A DNA stretch of 6,387 bases from positions 1 through 6,387 of the forward strand of contig JAGMBM010000040.1 in assembly GCA_023129675.1 (NCBI GenBank), in the 5' to 3' direction. Below are positions 1 through 6,053 of the stretch, one piece after another. This DNA is from Hadesarchaea archaeon (lineage in GTDB: Archaea > Hadarchaeota > Hadarchaeia > Hadarchaeales > Hadarchaeaceae). The position numbers and the translations under genes are program-made. Below the pieces are notes generated by a model. It did no database searches, had not been told where the DNA came from, and was given only the letters and a program-made list of their open reading frames with translations. The first letter of the stretch is position 1, and each line of letters starts with the position of its first letter.

Positions 1-50
1 TTCTAGGAGATGGGCTAAGGGATGCCTTGGATCCAAGATTGAGGTATTAG
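1..50 (+). CDS. dppC: C-terminal end of peptide ABC transporter permease (DppC/OppC-like), partial
   Basis: Only the last 15 codons are present, in the frame beginning at base 3 and ending with TAG at 48-50. They read LGDGLRDALDPRLRY. The pattern G-D-x-L-R-D-x-L-D-P-R-L-R is the well-known C-terminal tail of DppC/OppC-type inner permeases of the oligopeptide/dipeptide/nickel importer family, so even this short fragment is informative. The stop lies 14 bp before the ATG of the ATPase gene, with an AGGAG ribosome binding site between them, as expected for one operon in the order permease-ATPase-ATPase. The protein would span the membrane and form half of the translocation channel. Start and length cannot be seen. 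The identification rests on the motif plus the two following ATPase genes. Confidence 0.8.
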   Translation, partial: LGDGLRDALDPRLRY

Positions 51-64
51 GGCAGGAGAGAGAA

Positions 65-1045
65 ATGGCGAAACCGCTATTAGAGGTAAGAGGTCTAAAA
101 ACATATTTTTCTACGGACGAAGGCACGGTGAAGGCAGTCGATGGGGTAGATATTGACATATACAAGGGGGAAATCTTCGGGCTTGTGGGCGAGTCCGGCT
201 GTGGCAAGAGCGTCACGGCCCTTTCCTTATTGAGAGTAGTTCCAAGTCCGCCCGGAAGGATTGTTGGCGGGAGGGTGATGTTCGAGGGCAGAGACCTGAT
301 GAAAATTAGCGAAAAGGAGATGAGGCGCATTAGAGGCGCAAAAATCTCGATGATATTCCAAGACCCGCACTCCTCCTTAAACCCCGTCTTCAGGATAGGT
401 GAGCAAATCGCGGAGGCGATCCAACTTCATCAAAGGGTGGATAAAAAAGAGGTGCTATCCAAAGCTGCGGAGGCTTTAGATCTCGTTCGCATTCCCGACC
501 CCGAGGATAGAATGTATCAGTATCCGCACCAGTTCAGCGGGGGGATGAAACAGCGCGCCATGATGGCCATGATGCTCGCTTGTAATCCAGCGCTTTTGAT
601 AGCTGACGAGCCAACCACGGCGGTGGACGTGACGATTCAGGTTCAGATTTTGGAGTTATTGAGGGAATTGAGACGAAAGCAGGGCGCATCCATCATGCTC
701 ATCACCCATAATCTGGGGGTGATAGCTGAGATATGTGATAGAGTCGCGGTGATGTACGCTGGAAACATCGTAGAACAGGCGGACGTGGTGAGTTTATTCG
801 AGAAACCAAAGCACCCATATACCCTCGCGTTATTGGGCACCTTTCCGGGTGCGGAGAAAAAGAGGGGTGAACTTACGGTCATACCTGGCTTCGTGCCGAG
901 CCTCGTTGCCCCCCCCTCCGGTTGTAAGTTTCACCCCCGCTGCCCCCATGGCAAGCCGATATGTACGAAGGAGATGCCGCCCATGGTTGAAGTGGATGAG
1001 GGCCATACCGTGCGGTGTCATCTCTACAAGGGGGGCAAAAGATGA
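65..1045 (+). CDS. dppD: Oligopeptide/dipeptide ABC transporter ATP-binding protein, DppD/OppD type
   Basis: Cytoplasmic ATPase subunit (326 aa, normal family length) that powers an importer of the oligopeptide/dipeptide/nickel family. Visible motifs are Walker A GESGCGKS (residues 42-49), Q-loop Gln99 (IFQDP), ABC signature FSGGMKQR (157-164), Walker B LLIADEP (177-183) with catalytic Glu182, and H-loop His215. After the nucleotide-binding core come the family-specific HPYT motif (250-253) and a C-terminal region with four cysteines (C287, C293, C300, C318). The Met after SGG, in place of the usual Gln, is typical of the DppD/OppD partner as opposed to DppF/OppF. The ATG at 65 is preceded by AGGAG (54-58) at 6-nt spacing. 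It follows the permease by 14 bp and overlaps the next ATPase gene by 4 bp, so the two ATPases probably form a heterodimer. Substrate cannot be told from the ATPase: in archaea this family carries peptides but also some sugars. No key residue is missing. Confidence 0.93.
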   Translation: MAKPLLEVRGLKTYFSTDEGTVKAVDGVDIDIYKGEIFGLVGESGCGKSVTALSLLRVVPSPPGRIVGGRVMFEGRDLMKISEKEMRRIRGAKISMIFQDPHSSLNPVFRIGEQIAEAIQLHQRVDKKEVLSKAAEALDLVRIPDPEDRMYQYPHQFSGGMKQRAMMAMMLACNPALLIADEPTTAVDVTIQVQILELLRELRRKQGASIMLITHNLGVIAEICDRVAVMYAGNIVEQADVVSLFEKPKHPYTLALLGTFPGAEKKRGELTVIPGFVPSLVAPPSGCKFHPRCPHGKPICTKEMPPMVEVDEGHTVRCHLYKGGKR

Positions 1046-2028
1046 GATCGAAAGCGGTCACAAAAATGGTCGAGGTCAGGGGGCTGAAAAAGCACTTCAT
1101 AGCTGAGAGGGGCCTTTTCTTCGGGAGCAAAAAGTGGATCCTTGCCGTTGACGGCGTGGATTTTCACATAGAAAAGGGCGAGATCTTTGGTCTTGTGGGG
1201 GAAAGCGGGTGCGGAAAGAGCACGGTGGGTAAGTTAATCTTAGGTCTATGGAAGCCAACGGCGGGTAGGATATACTCCGATGGCCAAGACATAGCCGATA
1301 TGGACGGGGGCGAGTTGCGGAAGCTGAGGAGAAGGATGAGCATCGTGTATCAACACCCCTACTCCTCCTTCAACCCCAGGATGCTCGTCCGGGACATCGT
1401 GGGCAGACCCCTCGTGACATTCGGAATCGCTAAAGGGAGAGAGAAGGACGAGCTGGTTGCAAAAGCGCTGAAGGAAGTCGGGCTCAACCCAGAGCATATG
1501 TTTCGCTACCCCCATGAGTTTAGCGGCGGCCAGCAGCAGAGGATAGCGGTTGCCCGGGTATTGGCTTTAAATCCGGATTTCGTGGTATTGGATGAGCCGA
1601 CCTCTGCCCTCGATATGTCGGTTCAAGCGCACATACTGAATTTGCTGAGTCATCTGCACCAGAAGTACAATTTTTCATACCTCTTCATTTCGCACGACCT
1701 CAACGTGATAGAGCACATGAGCGACAGGATTGGGGTCATGTATGTAGGCAAGTTGCTGGAGGTGGCTACCAAAGAAGAGCTCTATAAAAACCCGCTACAC
1801 CCCTACACAAGATTTCTGCTCGATGCGGTACTGGTCCCAAATCCCAGGCGCCGACGCAAGCACGAGATATTGAAGGGGGAGGTGCCCAGCCCAATCAACC
1901 CTCCACCGGGCTGTAGGTTCCATCCGAGGTGCCCCTATGCTACGGACATCTGCAGGAAGGAATTCCCTGAACTCTTGGATATAGGAGGGAAGCATCAGGT
2001 GGCTTGTCATTTAGTGAGTAGGAAATGA
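1042..2028 (+). CDS. dppF: Oligopeptide/dipeptide ABC transporter ATP-binding protein, DppF/OppF type
   Basis: Second ATPase subunit of the importer (328 aa from this start). Motifs are Walker A GESGCGKS (53-60), Q-loop Gln104, canonical signature FSGGQQQR (160-167), Walker B VVLDEP (181-186) with catalytic Glu185, H-loop His218, HPYT (253-256), and C-terminal cysteines C291, C297, C304 and C322. The insertion between the first strand and AVDGV (about residues 21-35) and the SGGQ signature fit the DppF/OppF subfamily. I chose the ATG at 1042 because it forms a classic ATGA overlap with the stop of the upstream gene and has a run of six G (1030-1035) at ribosome-binding distance. An in-frame ATG at 1015 would give 9 extra residues that do not resemble the family. 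An ATG at 1066 is possible and would remove 8 residues. It is translationally coupled to the upstream ATPase and is the last gene of the operon. Confidence 0.92.
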   Translation: MRSKAVTKMVEVRGLKKHFIAERGLFFGSKKWILAVDGVDFHIEKGEIFGLVGESGCGKSTVGKLILGLWKPTAGRIYSDGQDIADMDGGELRKLRRRMSIVYQHPYSSFNPRMLVRDIVGRPLVTFGIAKGREKDELVAKALKEVGLNPEHMFRYPHEFSGGQQQRIAVARVLALNPDFVVLDEPTSALDMSVQAHILNLLSHLHQKYNFSYLFISHDLNVIEHMSDRIGVMYVGKLLEVATKEELYKNPLHPYTRFLLDAVLVPNPRRRRKHEILKGEVPSPINPPPGCRFHPRCPYATDICRKEFPELLDIGGKHQVACHLVSRK

Positions 2029-2030
2029 CA

Positions 2031-2036
2031 GTTTTT
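2031..2036 (+). terminator. Possible oligo-T transcription terminator after the transporter operon
   Basis: A GTTTTT tract lies 2 bp after the dppF stop. Archaeal RNA polymerase can terminate on short oligo-T runs without a hairpin, and a change of transcription unit is expected here because a full promoter follows. Five T is weak, and further T-rich runs at about 2116-2123 could serve equally well. I see no strong hairpin in this gap. Confidence 0.25.
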
Positions 2037-2108
2037 CCAGAATTGCCACGATATTTTGTTGCCGCACACCTCTCCTCGATCCCAGAAAATTCCCTGAGCC
2101 CTAGCATA

Positions 2109-2170
2109 TTAAACCTATTTTATTTGCTATAATTTGAGGCGATTTTATGATAAATCGACAACCTTATAAA
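2109..2170 (+). promoter_or_regulatory. Promoter of the large secreted protein gene, TATA box 2164-2170
   Basis: TTATAAA at 2164-2170 lies 66 bp upstream of the GTG start and has the form of an archaeal TATA box. Transcription would be expected to begin roughly 25 bp downstream (near 2190), leaving a leader of about 40 nt that carries the ribosome binding site. The block from TTAAAC (2109) to the TATA box is conserved upstream of the gene at 6054. Over 2121-2170 against 5951-6000, I count 39 of 50 aligned bases identical without gaps, and the match extends to 5937 with a 2-bp gap. Conservation drops between the TATA box and the ribosome binding site. Confidence 0.65.
2140..2157. promoter_or_regulatory. 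Palindromic putative operator, copy 1 (CGATTT-N6-AAATCG)
   Basis: A perfect 6+6 bp inverted repeat with a 6-bp centre (TATGAT) ends 6 bp upstream of the TATA box of the 1116-residue protein gene. The same arms, same spacer length and same distance to the TATA box recur at 5970-5987 before the next gene. The size and dyad symmetry fit a site for a dimeric helix-turn-helix regulator. The position directly upstream of the TATA/BRE region would allow activation or steric control of factor recruitment. The binding protein is unknown and is not in this window. Confidence 0.5.
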
Positions 2171-2218
2171 GATTAATAACCCAATTTTTATCGAGGTTGA
2201 AAGACCTTTAAAAAAAAA

Positions 2219-2223
2219 GGAGG
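2219..2223 (+). promoter_or_regulatory. Ribosome binding site GGAGG supporting a GTG start
   Basis: GGAGG sits 6 nt before the GTG at 2230 and decides that start: there is no nearby ATG in frame, and a good signal peptide begins directly after it. The identical string GGAGGCAAT recurs before the gene at 6054 with the same 6-nt spacing. A run of nine A (2210-2218) precedes it. CCTTT at 2205-2209 could pair weakly with AAAGG at 2216-2220 and cover part of the site. Confidence 0.75.
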
Positions 2224-2229
2224 CAATAA

Positions 2230-5200
2230 GTGAGGACCGAGAAATTCAATAGCGCTTTACTGTCGACCCTAATAGTAGTCTCGCTGATGGCACCAGCCGT
2301 ATCAATACTATTGGTTCTTACTGCTGGCCAAGTTTCCGCACAGTATGACCCTGAGAACATTGTCAGCACCAGTGAAAACGCTTACAGTTACACCCCAGAC
2401 CAAACTGGCGATCCGTCTTGGCTATTGTATGTAGAAGGCGACCGCCCGCCCATAATGATTGCTAAGGATATTGAAGGGGGGGGTAAGGTGGTAGCTGCTT
2501 CCATAGCTAATGCGCTCCGCAACGGCTATTGGAACGGAGGAATAGATGGGATCGTTAACCCCGATAACCATCTCGACGAACTGCTCCACGCAGCATTTCA
2601 ATGGATGGTTTCTGGCGCGACGAAGGTGATTTGGTACGAGGGATATGAGGTTTACGCCGACACCACAAGATGCTCAGACATGATTGATGCGCTCACGGCT
2701 AAGGGATATTCAATCATCACCACCGAGAATGCCTTCGAGAACATAGTCAATCTCGCGTCATATGACATCTTAATCCTACCCAGCCTCCAGCTGGGCGATG
2801 CGGGCACTGGCGGCGACCCAGACCAATTGCCAGATTCAGAGGTTGCTGTTATCAAAAGCTTCGTCGATGGCGACAAGGGACTGCTCGTTGCAGAGGGGAG
2901 CGATTATTTCGTTATGCAATTCTACAAGGTGCAGAACAAGATCTTGAAGGCGTTTGATTTCGGCATGTACTTCCAGAGCGACCAAGTGATAGACGATGTC
3001 AACAATTATGGGCCCCAACCCGCCTGGAACTGGATGCTCACCGTTGATGTCGATGATACTCACCCCATCGGAAGTGCCTACAAGACGGCGACAGATAAGA
3101 CTATAATCGGCATACCCAGTGTTTGCTCCCTAGCTCCGTTGCCAACCTACGCGGTCACCGTGACCATCTCGCCAGATTACATGGAGGGCCTGCCCGGGGG
3201 GACGCTCAAGTACTACACCGTGAAAGTCACGAACATGGGCTCGCTCGAGGACAGTTACACTTTGGACAACACGGATAACTCCGGCTGGGGATTGACGCTC
3301 TCGCAGAGCTCGCTCCTGAACGTCCCTGGCTTTTTCAACTTCAGAGAAGTTACGCTCAAAGTCGACGTACCCGGGATCGCGGTGCCCGGCACGGTGGACA
3401 ACATAACCGTCACAGCGACTGGAAGTGGGACACCCAACAGCTACGATTCCCTAGCGATCGCCGGTAGGCAGATAAGGCCGACGATGGATGATGCCCAAGT
3501 GGTCAAGGGGGAACCAGACAGAACTGCCGGAGCCACGGGATTTATGTACGTCGGAAGCTCCACAACAGGTAGGTATAAGGACGAGAATGCATTCCTGAAG
3601 TTTGACCTCCAGGGAATTGCATCCAGTGGTGACATTACGAGCAATAACGCAAGGCTTTTCCTCTATGGCTTCCTGGTGAGCGGAACTCCCGACAAGAACG
3701 TAGAACTCTACAGCGTCGAAAACGATACCTGGGTCGAGGAAAATATAAATTGGAACGATGCGCCGAATTTGGAAAACAGTCTTGGTCTGAAGGCGGTGCC
3801 CGAAGGGGCCTACTGGTACTCTTGGGATGTCACGAGTTTTGTGCAGCAGGAGTTTGGAAGCGACCAGATCGCAAGCTTCGGCATCGCGCCTGAGACGGAG
3901 GGTAATGCGTACCCTGACAACTTCTCCTATGGATTCGACACGAAGGAATTCAGCTCTTGGGCGCACCCACGCATCGCCATCGGGAGCAACGTTTGGGTGA
4001 CCATTGACCCCGAATACCGGGAAGGCCTGCCAGGTGGGACGCTCAAGTACACCGTAAATGTATGGAACATGGGCTCGCAAACGGACACCTACGACTTGAC
4101 TGCAAGCGATAATGCTGGCTGGAGTCCGACGGTCTTACCCAGCTCGCTTTCGCTTTCAGCGGGTGAAAAGGGAACAGCCACGCTAAGCGTCACCATACCC
4201 GAAAACGCGGTGATATGCGTCGATAATGACAACATTACCGTCACCGCGACCTTGCAGGGGGATACCACGGTAAAGAATGACGCCTGGACCATAGCGCATC
4301 CCGCTAAGAGAGTAAAACCAGCGATGCCAGATACCACTACCAAGGCCGGAATTAACCTAGGTCTGCCCCCCACCATTTGGGGCATCGACGACACGATTTC
4401 CGTCGGACGTTATGCGGGCGGCCCCGAGCGGGGATGGCTGAGGTTCGACCTTAGGGCAATCCCGTACCTCGAGAACATCGAAAGGGCTAGGCTCAACCTT
4501 CACACTAGCTCAGCGTTTGGGCTGGAGACCAGTACGGGGACTGTGTTAAACGATGGCGTGATAGTTCAAGTCTACAGCGTGGCCAACGACACTTGGATAG
4601 AGGATGAAAACTGGACCAGCACGCCCCCGATTGATAGCTACCTCGATACCCGCGCAGTGACTAAGGCGGATACATGTTATTCCTGGGACGTCACGGACTT
4701 CGTGAGGCAGGAGTTCCAATCCGACAAGGAGGCGAGCTTCGCTTTGGTCCACTTGGGGGAGAACATAGACACCTTCAATAACGCCGCTGGATTCATCTCA
4801 AGGGATGATTGGGGTGCTGAGAATAAATGGCCATATCTGGAAATCCTATGCACAGCGCAGCTGCCGACGCGAGAGGTGCGCACATCCATTTCGCCGATAT
4901 TCCAAGGTGGTGTCGGGCTCGAGACGACGCTCACCTACACCGTCACTGTCAAGAATACCGGCACCGACCCGGACAGCTATGTCCTAGACAATAGCGATAC
5001 CAAGAACTGGGATCTGTCCATCTCTCCCTCGACACTCTCGCTCGAGGCGGGCGAGTCGGGCAACGCCACGCTCAGCGTAACTATACTAAGCGGCGAGGTC
5101 TGCACCCTGGATAGGATAACCGTTACCGCGACCTCTGAGAACGATAATACGGTGAACGATAGCGCTATCGCCTTCGCGCACCTATCGGAGGCAACGATTG

Positions 5201-5580
5201 GGCTCGAGAACCTCTACAAGATCGGCATCGACTTAAATATCCGCCTGCGCGAGGACGCTGACAAGCTAGTCGCGAAGTTCTACACATTGGGCGACGACAA
5301 CGAGGGGGAAGGAGTCGTCTGGGAAAACATCATGCCTTGGTATCTGGATGAGCCGAAAGAGGTACCACATCCATGGGGCCAGGTGGCCGTGAAGAAGGTC
5401 AGGCTGGTGCTGGTCGATGAGACGGACGCGGAGTGGCTGGTGGCGAGCTTCACCCTCAACAGGGATGCCCTCTTCGGGATGATAATGAGGATCAAGGGCG
5501 AATGGCCTCTCCCTGGGTCGGACAGGAATGCACTTTTCCAGGAAATCATGGACATAAAGGGCTATTGGCCGATCGTGTGA
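2230..5580 (+). CDS. Large secreted multidomain surface protein with NEW3/CARDB-like and DNRLRE-like repeats
   Basis: 1116 aa with a GTG start; no specific gene name can be given. Residues 1-37 form a Sec signal peptide (long hydrophobic core, cleavage likely after V-S-A37; no lipobox Cys). Residues about 60-300 look like a Rossmann/class I glutamine-amidotransferase-like fold: strands at KVIWYEG (132-138), YDILILPS (178-185) and KGLLVAEGSDYF (216-227), each followed by a helix. No catalytic triad is evident, so a binding role is likelier. Beta-sandwich modules then alternate: NEW3/CARDB-like about 305-412, DNRLRE-like about 413-586 (FLKFDL, WDVTSFVQQEF), NEW3-like 587-692, DNRLRE-like 693-873 (WLRFDL, WDVTDFVRQEF) and NEW3-like 882-985. 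Residues 986-1116 form a C-terminal domain ending in two short helix-WP repeats. Several N-x-S/T sequons (for example N391, N498, N564, N668, N786, N794, N945) would suit archaeal N-glycosylation. No C-terminal membrane helix or PGF-type motif is seen. Likely role: extracellular adhesion, carbohydrate binding or S-layer-associated scaffold, inferred from architecture. It is transcribed separately from the transporter. Confidence 0.9.
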   Translation: MRTEKFNSALLSTLIVVSLMAPAVSILLVLTAGQVSAQYDPENIVSTSENAYSYTPDQTGDPSWLLYVEGDRPPIMIAKDIEGGGKVVAASIANALRNGYWNGGIDGIVNPDNHLDELLHAAFQWMVSGATKVIWYEGYEVYADTTRCSDMIDALTAKGYSIITTENAFENIVNLASYDILILPSLQLGDAGTGGDPDQLPDSEVAVIKSFVDGDKGLLVAEGSDYFVMQFYKVQNKILKAFDFGMYFQSDQVIDDVNNYGPQPAWNWMLTVDVDDTHPIGSAYKTATDKTIIGIPSVCSLAPLPTYAVTVTISPDYMEGLPGGTLKYYTVKVTNMGSLEDSYTLDNTDNSGWGLTLSQSSLLNVPGFFNFREVTLKVDVPGIAVPGTVDNITVTATGSGTPNSYDSLAIAGRQIRPTMDDAQVVKGEPDRTAGATGFMYVGSSTTGRYKDENAFLKFDLQGIASSGDITSNNARLFLYGFLVSGTPDKNVELYSVENDTWVEENINWNDAPNLENSLGLKAVPEGAYWYSWDVTSFVQQEFGSDQIASFGIAPETEGNAYPDNFSYGFDTKEFSSWAHPRIAIGSNVWVTIDPEYREGLPGGTLKYTVNVWNMGSQTDTYDLTASDNAGWSPTVLPSSLSLSAGEKGTATLSVTIPENAVICVDNDNITVTATLQGDTTVKNDAWTIAHPAKRVKPAMPDTTTKAGINLGLPPTIWGIDDTISVGRYAGGPERGWLRFDLRAIPYLENIERARLNLHTSSAFGLETSTGTVLNDGVIVQVYSVANDTWIEDENWTSTPPIDSYLDTRAVTKADTCYSWDVTDFVRQEFQSDKEASFALVHLGENIDTFNNAAGFISRDDWGAENKWPYLEILCTAQLPTREVRTSISPIFQGGVGLETTLTYTVTVKNTGTDPDSYVLDNSDTKNWDLSISPSTLSLEAGESGNATLSVTILSGEVCTLDRITVTATSENDNTVNDSAIAFAHLSEATIGLENLYKIGIDLNIRLREDADKLVAKFYTLGDDNEGEGVVWENIMPWYLDEPKEVPHPWGQVAVKKVRLVLVDETDAEWLVASFTLNRDALFGMIMRIKGEWPLPGSDRNALFQEIMDIKGYWPIV
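3142..3987 (+). repeat. Internal NEW3-DNRLRE module pair, copy 1
   Basis: Encodes residues about 305-586 of the secreted protein: a NEW3/CARDB-like beta-sandwich followed by a DNRLRE-like one. It matches the next unit at protein level (LPGGTLKY, NMGS, WDVT-FV-QEF) and still shares exact DNA stretches with it: a 15-bp match at 3199-3213/4036-4050 and a 14-bp match at 3231-3244/4065-4078. This points to an intragenic duplication. Module boundaries are estimated by eye. Confidence 0.7.
3988..4863 (+). repeat. Internal NEW3-DNRLRE module pair, copy 2
   Basis: Encodes residues about 587-878 and is the second copy of the module pair. It begins directly where copy 1 ends. A third NEW3-like module without a DNRLRE partner follows at about 4873-5184 (residues 882-985: TTLTYTVTVKNTGTDPDSY, then S-LSLEAGESGNATLSV). 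The pattern is A-B-A-B-A. Confidence 0.7.
5461..5574 (+). repeat. C-terminal tandem helix-WP repeat (two copies, period 21 residues)
   Basis: Residues 1078-1094 (RDALFGMIMRIKGEWPL) and 1099-1115 (RNALFQEIMDIKGYWPI) share 11 of 17 positions: R-x-A-L-F-x-x-I-M-x-I-K-G-x-W-P. Each copy looks like a short amphipathic helix closed by Trp-Pro, and the second ends one residue before the stop. The duplicated-helix layout at the extreme C-terminus recalls dockerin-like or sorting modules, but calcium-loop aspartates are absent. Function is unknown. Confidence 0.75.
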
Positions 5581-5617
5581 TTAAAGCGGTCGCAGCAAAG
5601 CATTAGCGTGAGTTCCG

Positions 5618-5642
5618 GAAGGGGCGCCGCAAGCGCCCCTTC
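5618..5642 (+). terminator. Strong hairpin downstream of the large secreted protein gene
   Basis: GAAGGGGCGC (5618-5627) pairs perfectly with GCGCCCCTTC (5633-5642) around a 5-nt loop, CGCAA. It lies 38 bp after the stop codon and is followed within 10-20 bp by a T-rich stretch (GTTTATTTTA, 5651-5660). It probably marks the 3' end of the mRNA, either as a hairpin-assisted terminator or as a stabilising 3' structure. Archaea rely mainly on oligo-T, so the hairpin may act more in mRNA stability than in termination itself. Confidence 0.6.
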
Positions 5643-5936
5643 AATAACACGTTTATTTTAAAGAAAGAAAAATTTGGCTTCAAATCACTCTCTTCGGTCT
5701 TTGAATTAAGTTCAGTTGTTCTTTATGACGGCTGAAAAATGACGAGAATGGCTTCAAGATTTATCTGAACCGCTCCTGGTGCTAGCTAAGAGAACCAGAG
5801 GGGCGTGAAAATGTTACGCCATGGACAAGCGACACCATAAGCTCATCGTTGCATCCCAAGCAGGCCCAACGATTAGCCTTCTTAGCACGATTTACGGCGG
5901 GAAATGAGCTCGATGATGAACCCCTTTTAGACAGGG
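5643..5936. other. Long intergenic stretch without a recognisable gene
   Basis: About 290 bp with stops in all frames and no convincing coding region. It holds small possible hairpins: ATTTG-GCTT-CAAAT (5672-5685); CTGGT (5776-5780) with ACCAG (5794-5798); and GGCGTGA (5802-5808) with TTACGCC (5814-5820), 7 pairs including one G-T. The last two are adjacent, so this part could form a structured RNA leader or a remnant of a lost element. No known RNA family is recognised. A 28-codon ORF at 5821-5907 lacks a suitably placed ribosome binding site and is not called. Confidence 0.4.
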
Positions 5937-6000
5937 TTAAACGTTAATTCTATTCGTCATAATTCGACCCGATTTTATGGTAAATCGACAGTTTTATAGA
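5937..6000 (+). promoter_or_regulatory. Promoter of the second secreted protein gene, TATA box 5994-6000
   Basis: TTATAGA at 5994-6000 lies 60 bp before the ATG at 6054 and aligns without gaps to the TATA box at 2164-2170. The conserved block starts at TTAAAC (5937). Transcription would begin near 6020 by the usual archaeal spacing. The gene therefore has its own promoter and is not simply read through from the upstream gene. Confidence 0.6.
5970..5987. promoter_or_regulatory. Palindromic putative operator, copy 2 (CGATTT-N6-AAATCG)
   Basis: Both 6-bp arms are identical to those at 2140-2157; the centre is TATGGT instead of TATGAT. With the flanks, 20 of 21 bases match between 2140-2160 and 5970-5990. 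As in copy 1 it ends 6 bp before the TATA box. Confidence 0.5.
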
Positions 6001-6042
6001 CCTCGAGTGCACGATTACTTATTGGGGTGAATGGATTTAGGA

Positions 6043-6047
6043 GGAGG
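6043..6047 (+). promoter_or_regulatory. Ribosome binding site GGAGG before the second secreted protein gene
   Basis: GGAGG lies 6 nt upstream of the ATG at 6054, inside GGAGGCAATGA. An earlier ATG at 6050, overlapping by 2 nt in another frame, is only 2 nt from the ribosome binding site and runs to a stop after about 38 codons, so 6054 is the start. Confidence 0.7.
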
Positions 6048-6053
6048 CAATGA

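Noticed and set aside
1015..1041. Upstream ATG extending dppF by 9 residues
   Set aside because: The extension lies within the dppD coding end, has no ribosome binding site, and is not family-like. The ATG at 1042 has the ATGA overlap and a G-rich ribosome binding site.
3451..4080. Open frame of 209 codons on the minus strand
   Set aside because: It lies fully inside the well-supported surface-protein gene, its translation resembles no family and is rich in Arg/Val, and it has no suitable upstream signals. It is an antisense shadow.
5821..5907. 28-codon plus-strand ORF beginning MDKRHHKLIVAS
   Set aside because: No ribosome binding site at proper distance (the nearest G-rich stretch is about 17 nt away) and no recognisable features. 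Chance is sufficient.
5913..5919. ATGATGA resembling box C of a C/D guide RNA
   Set aside because: No box D (CTGA) follows at a fitting distance and no terminal stem is present.
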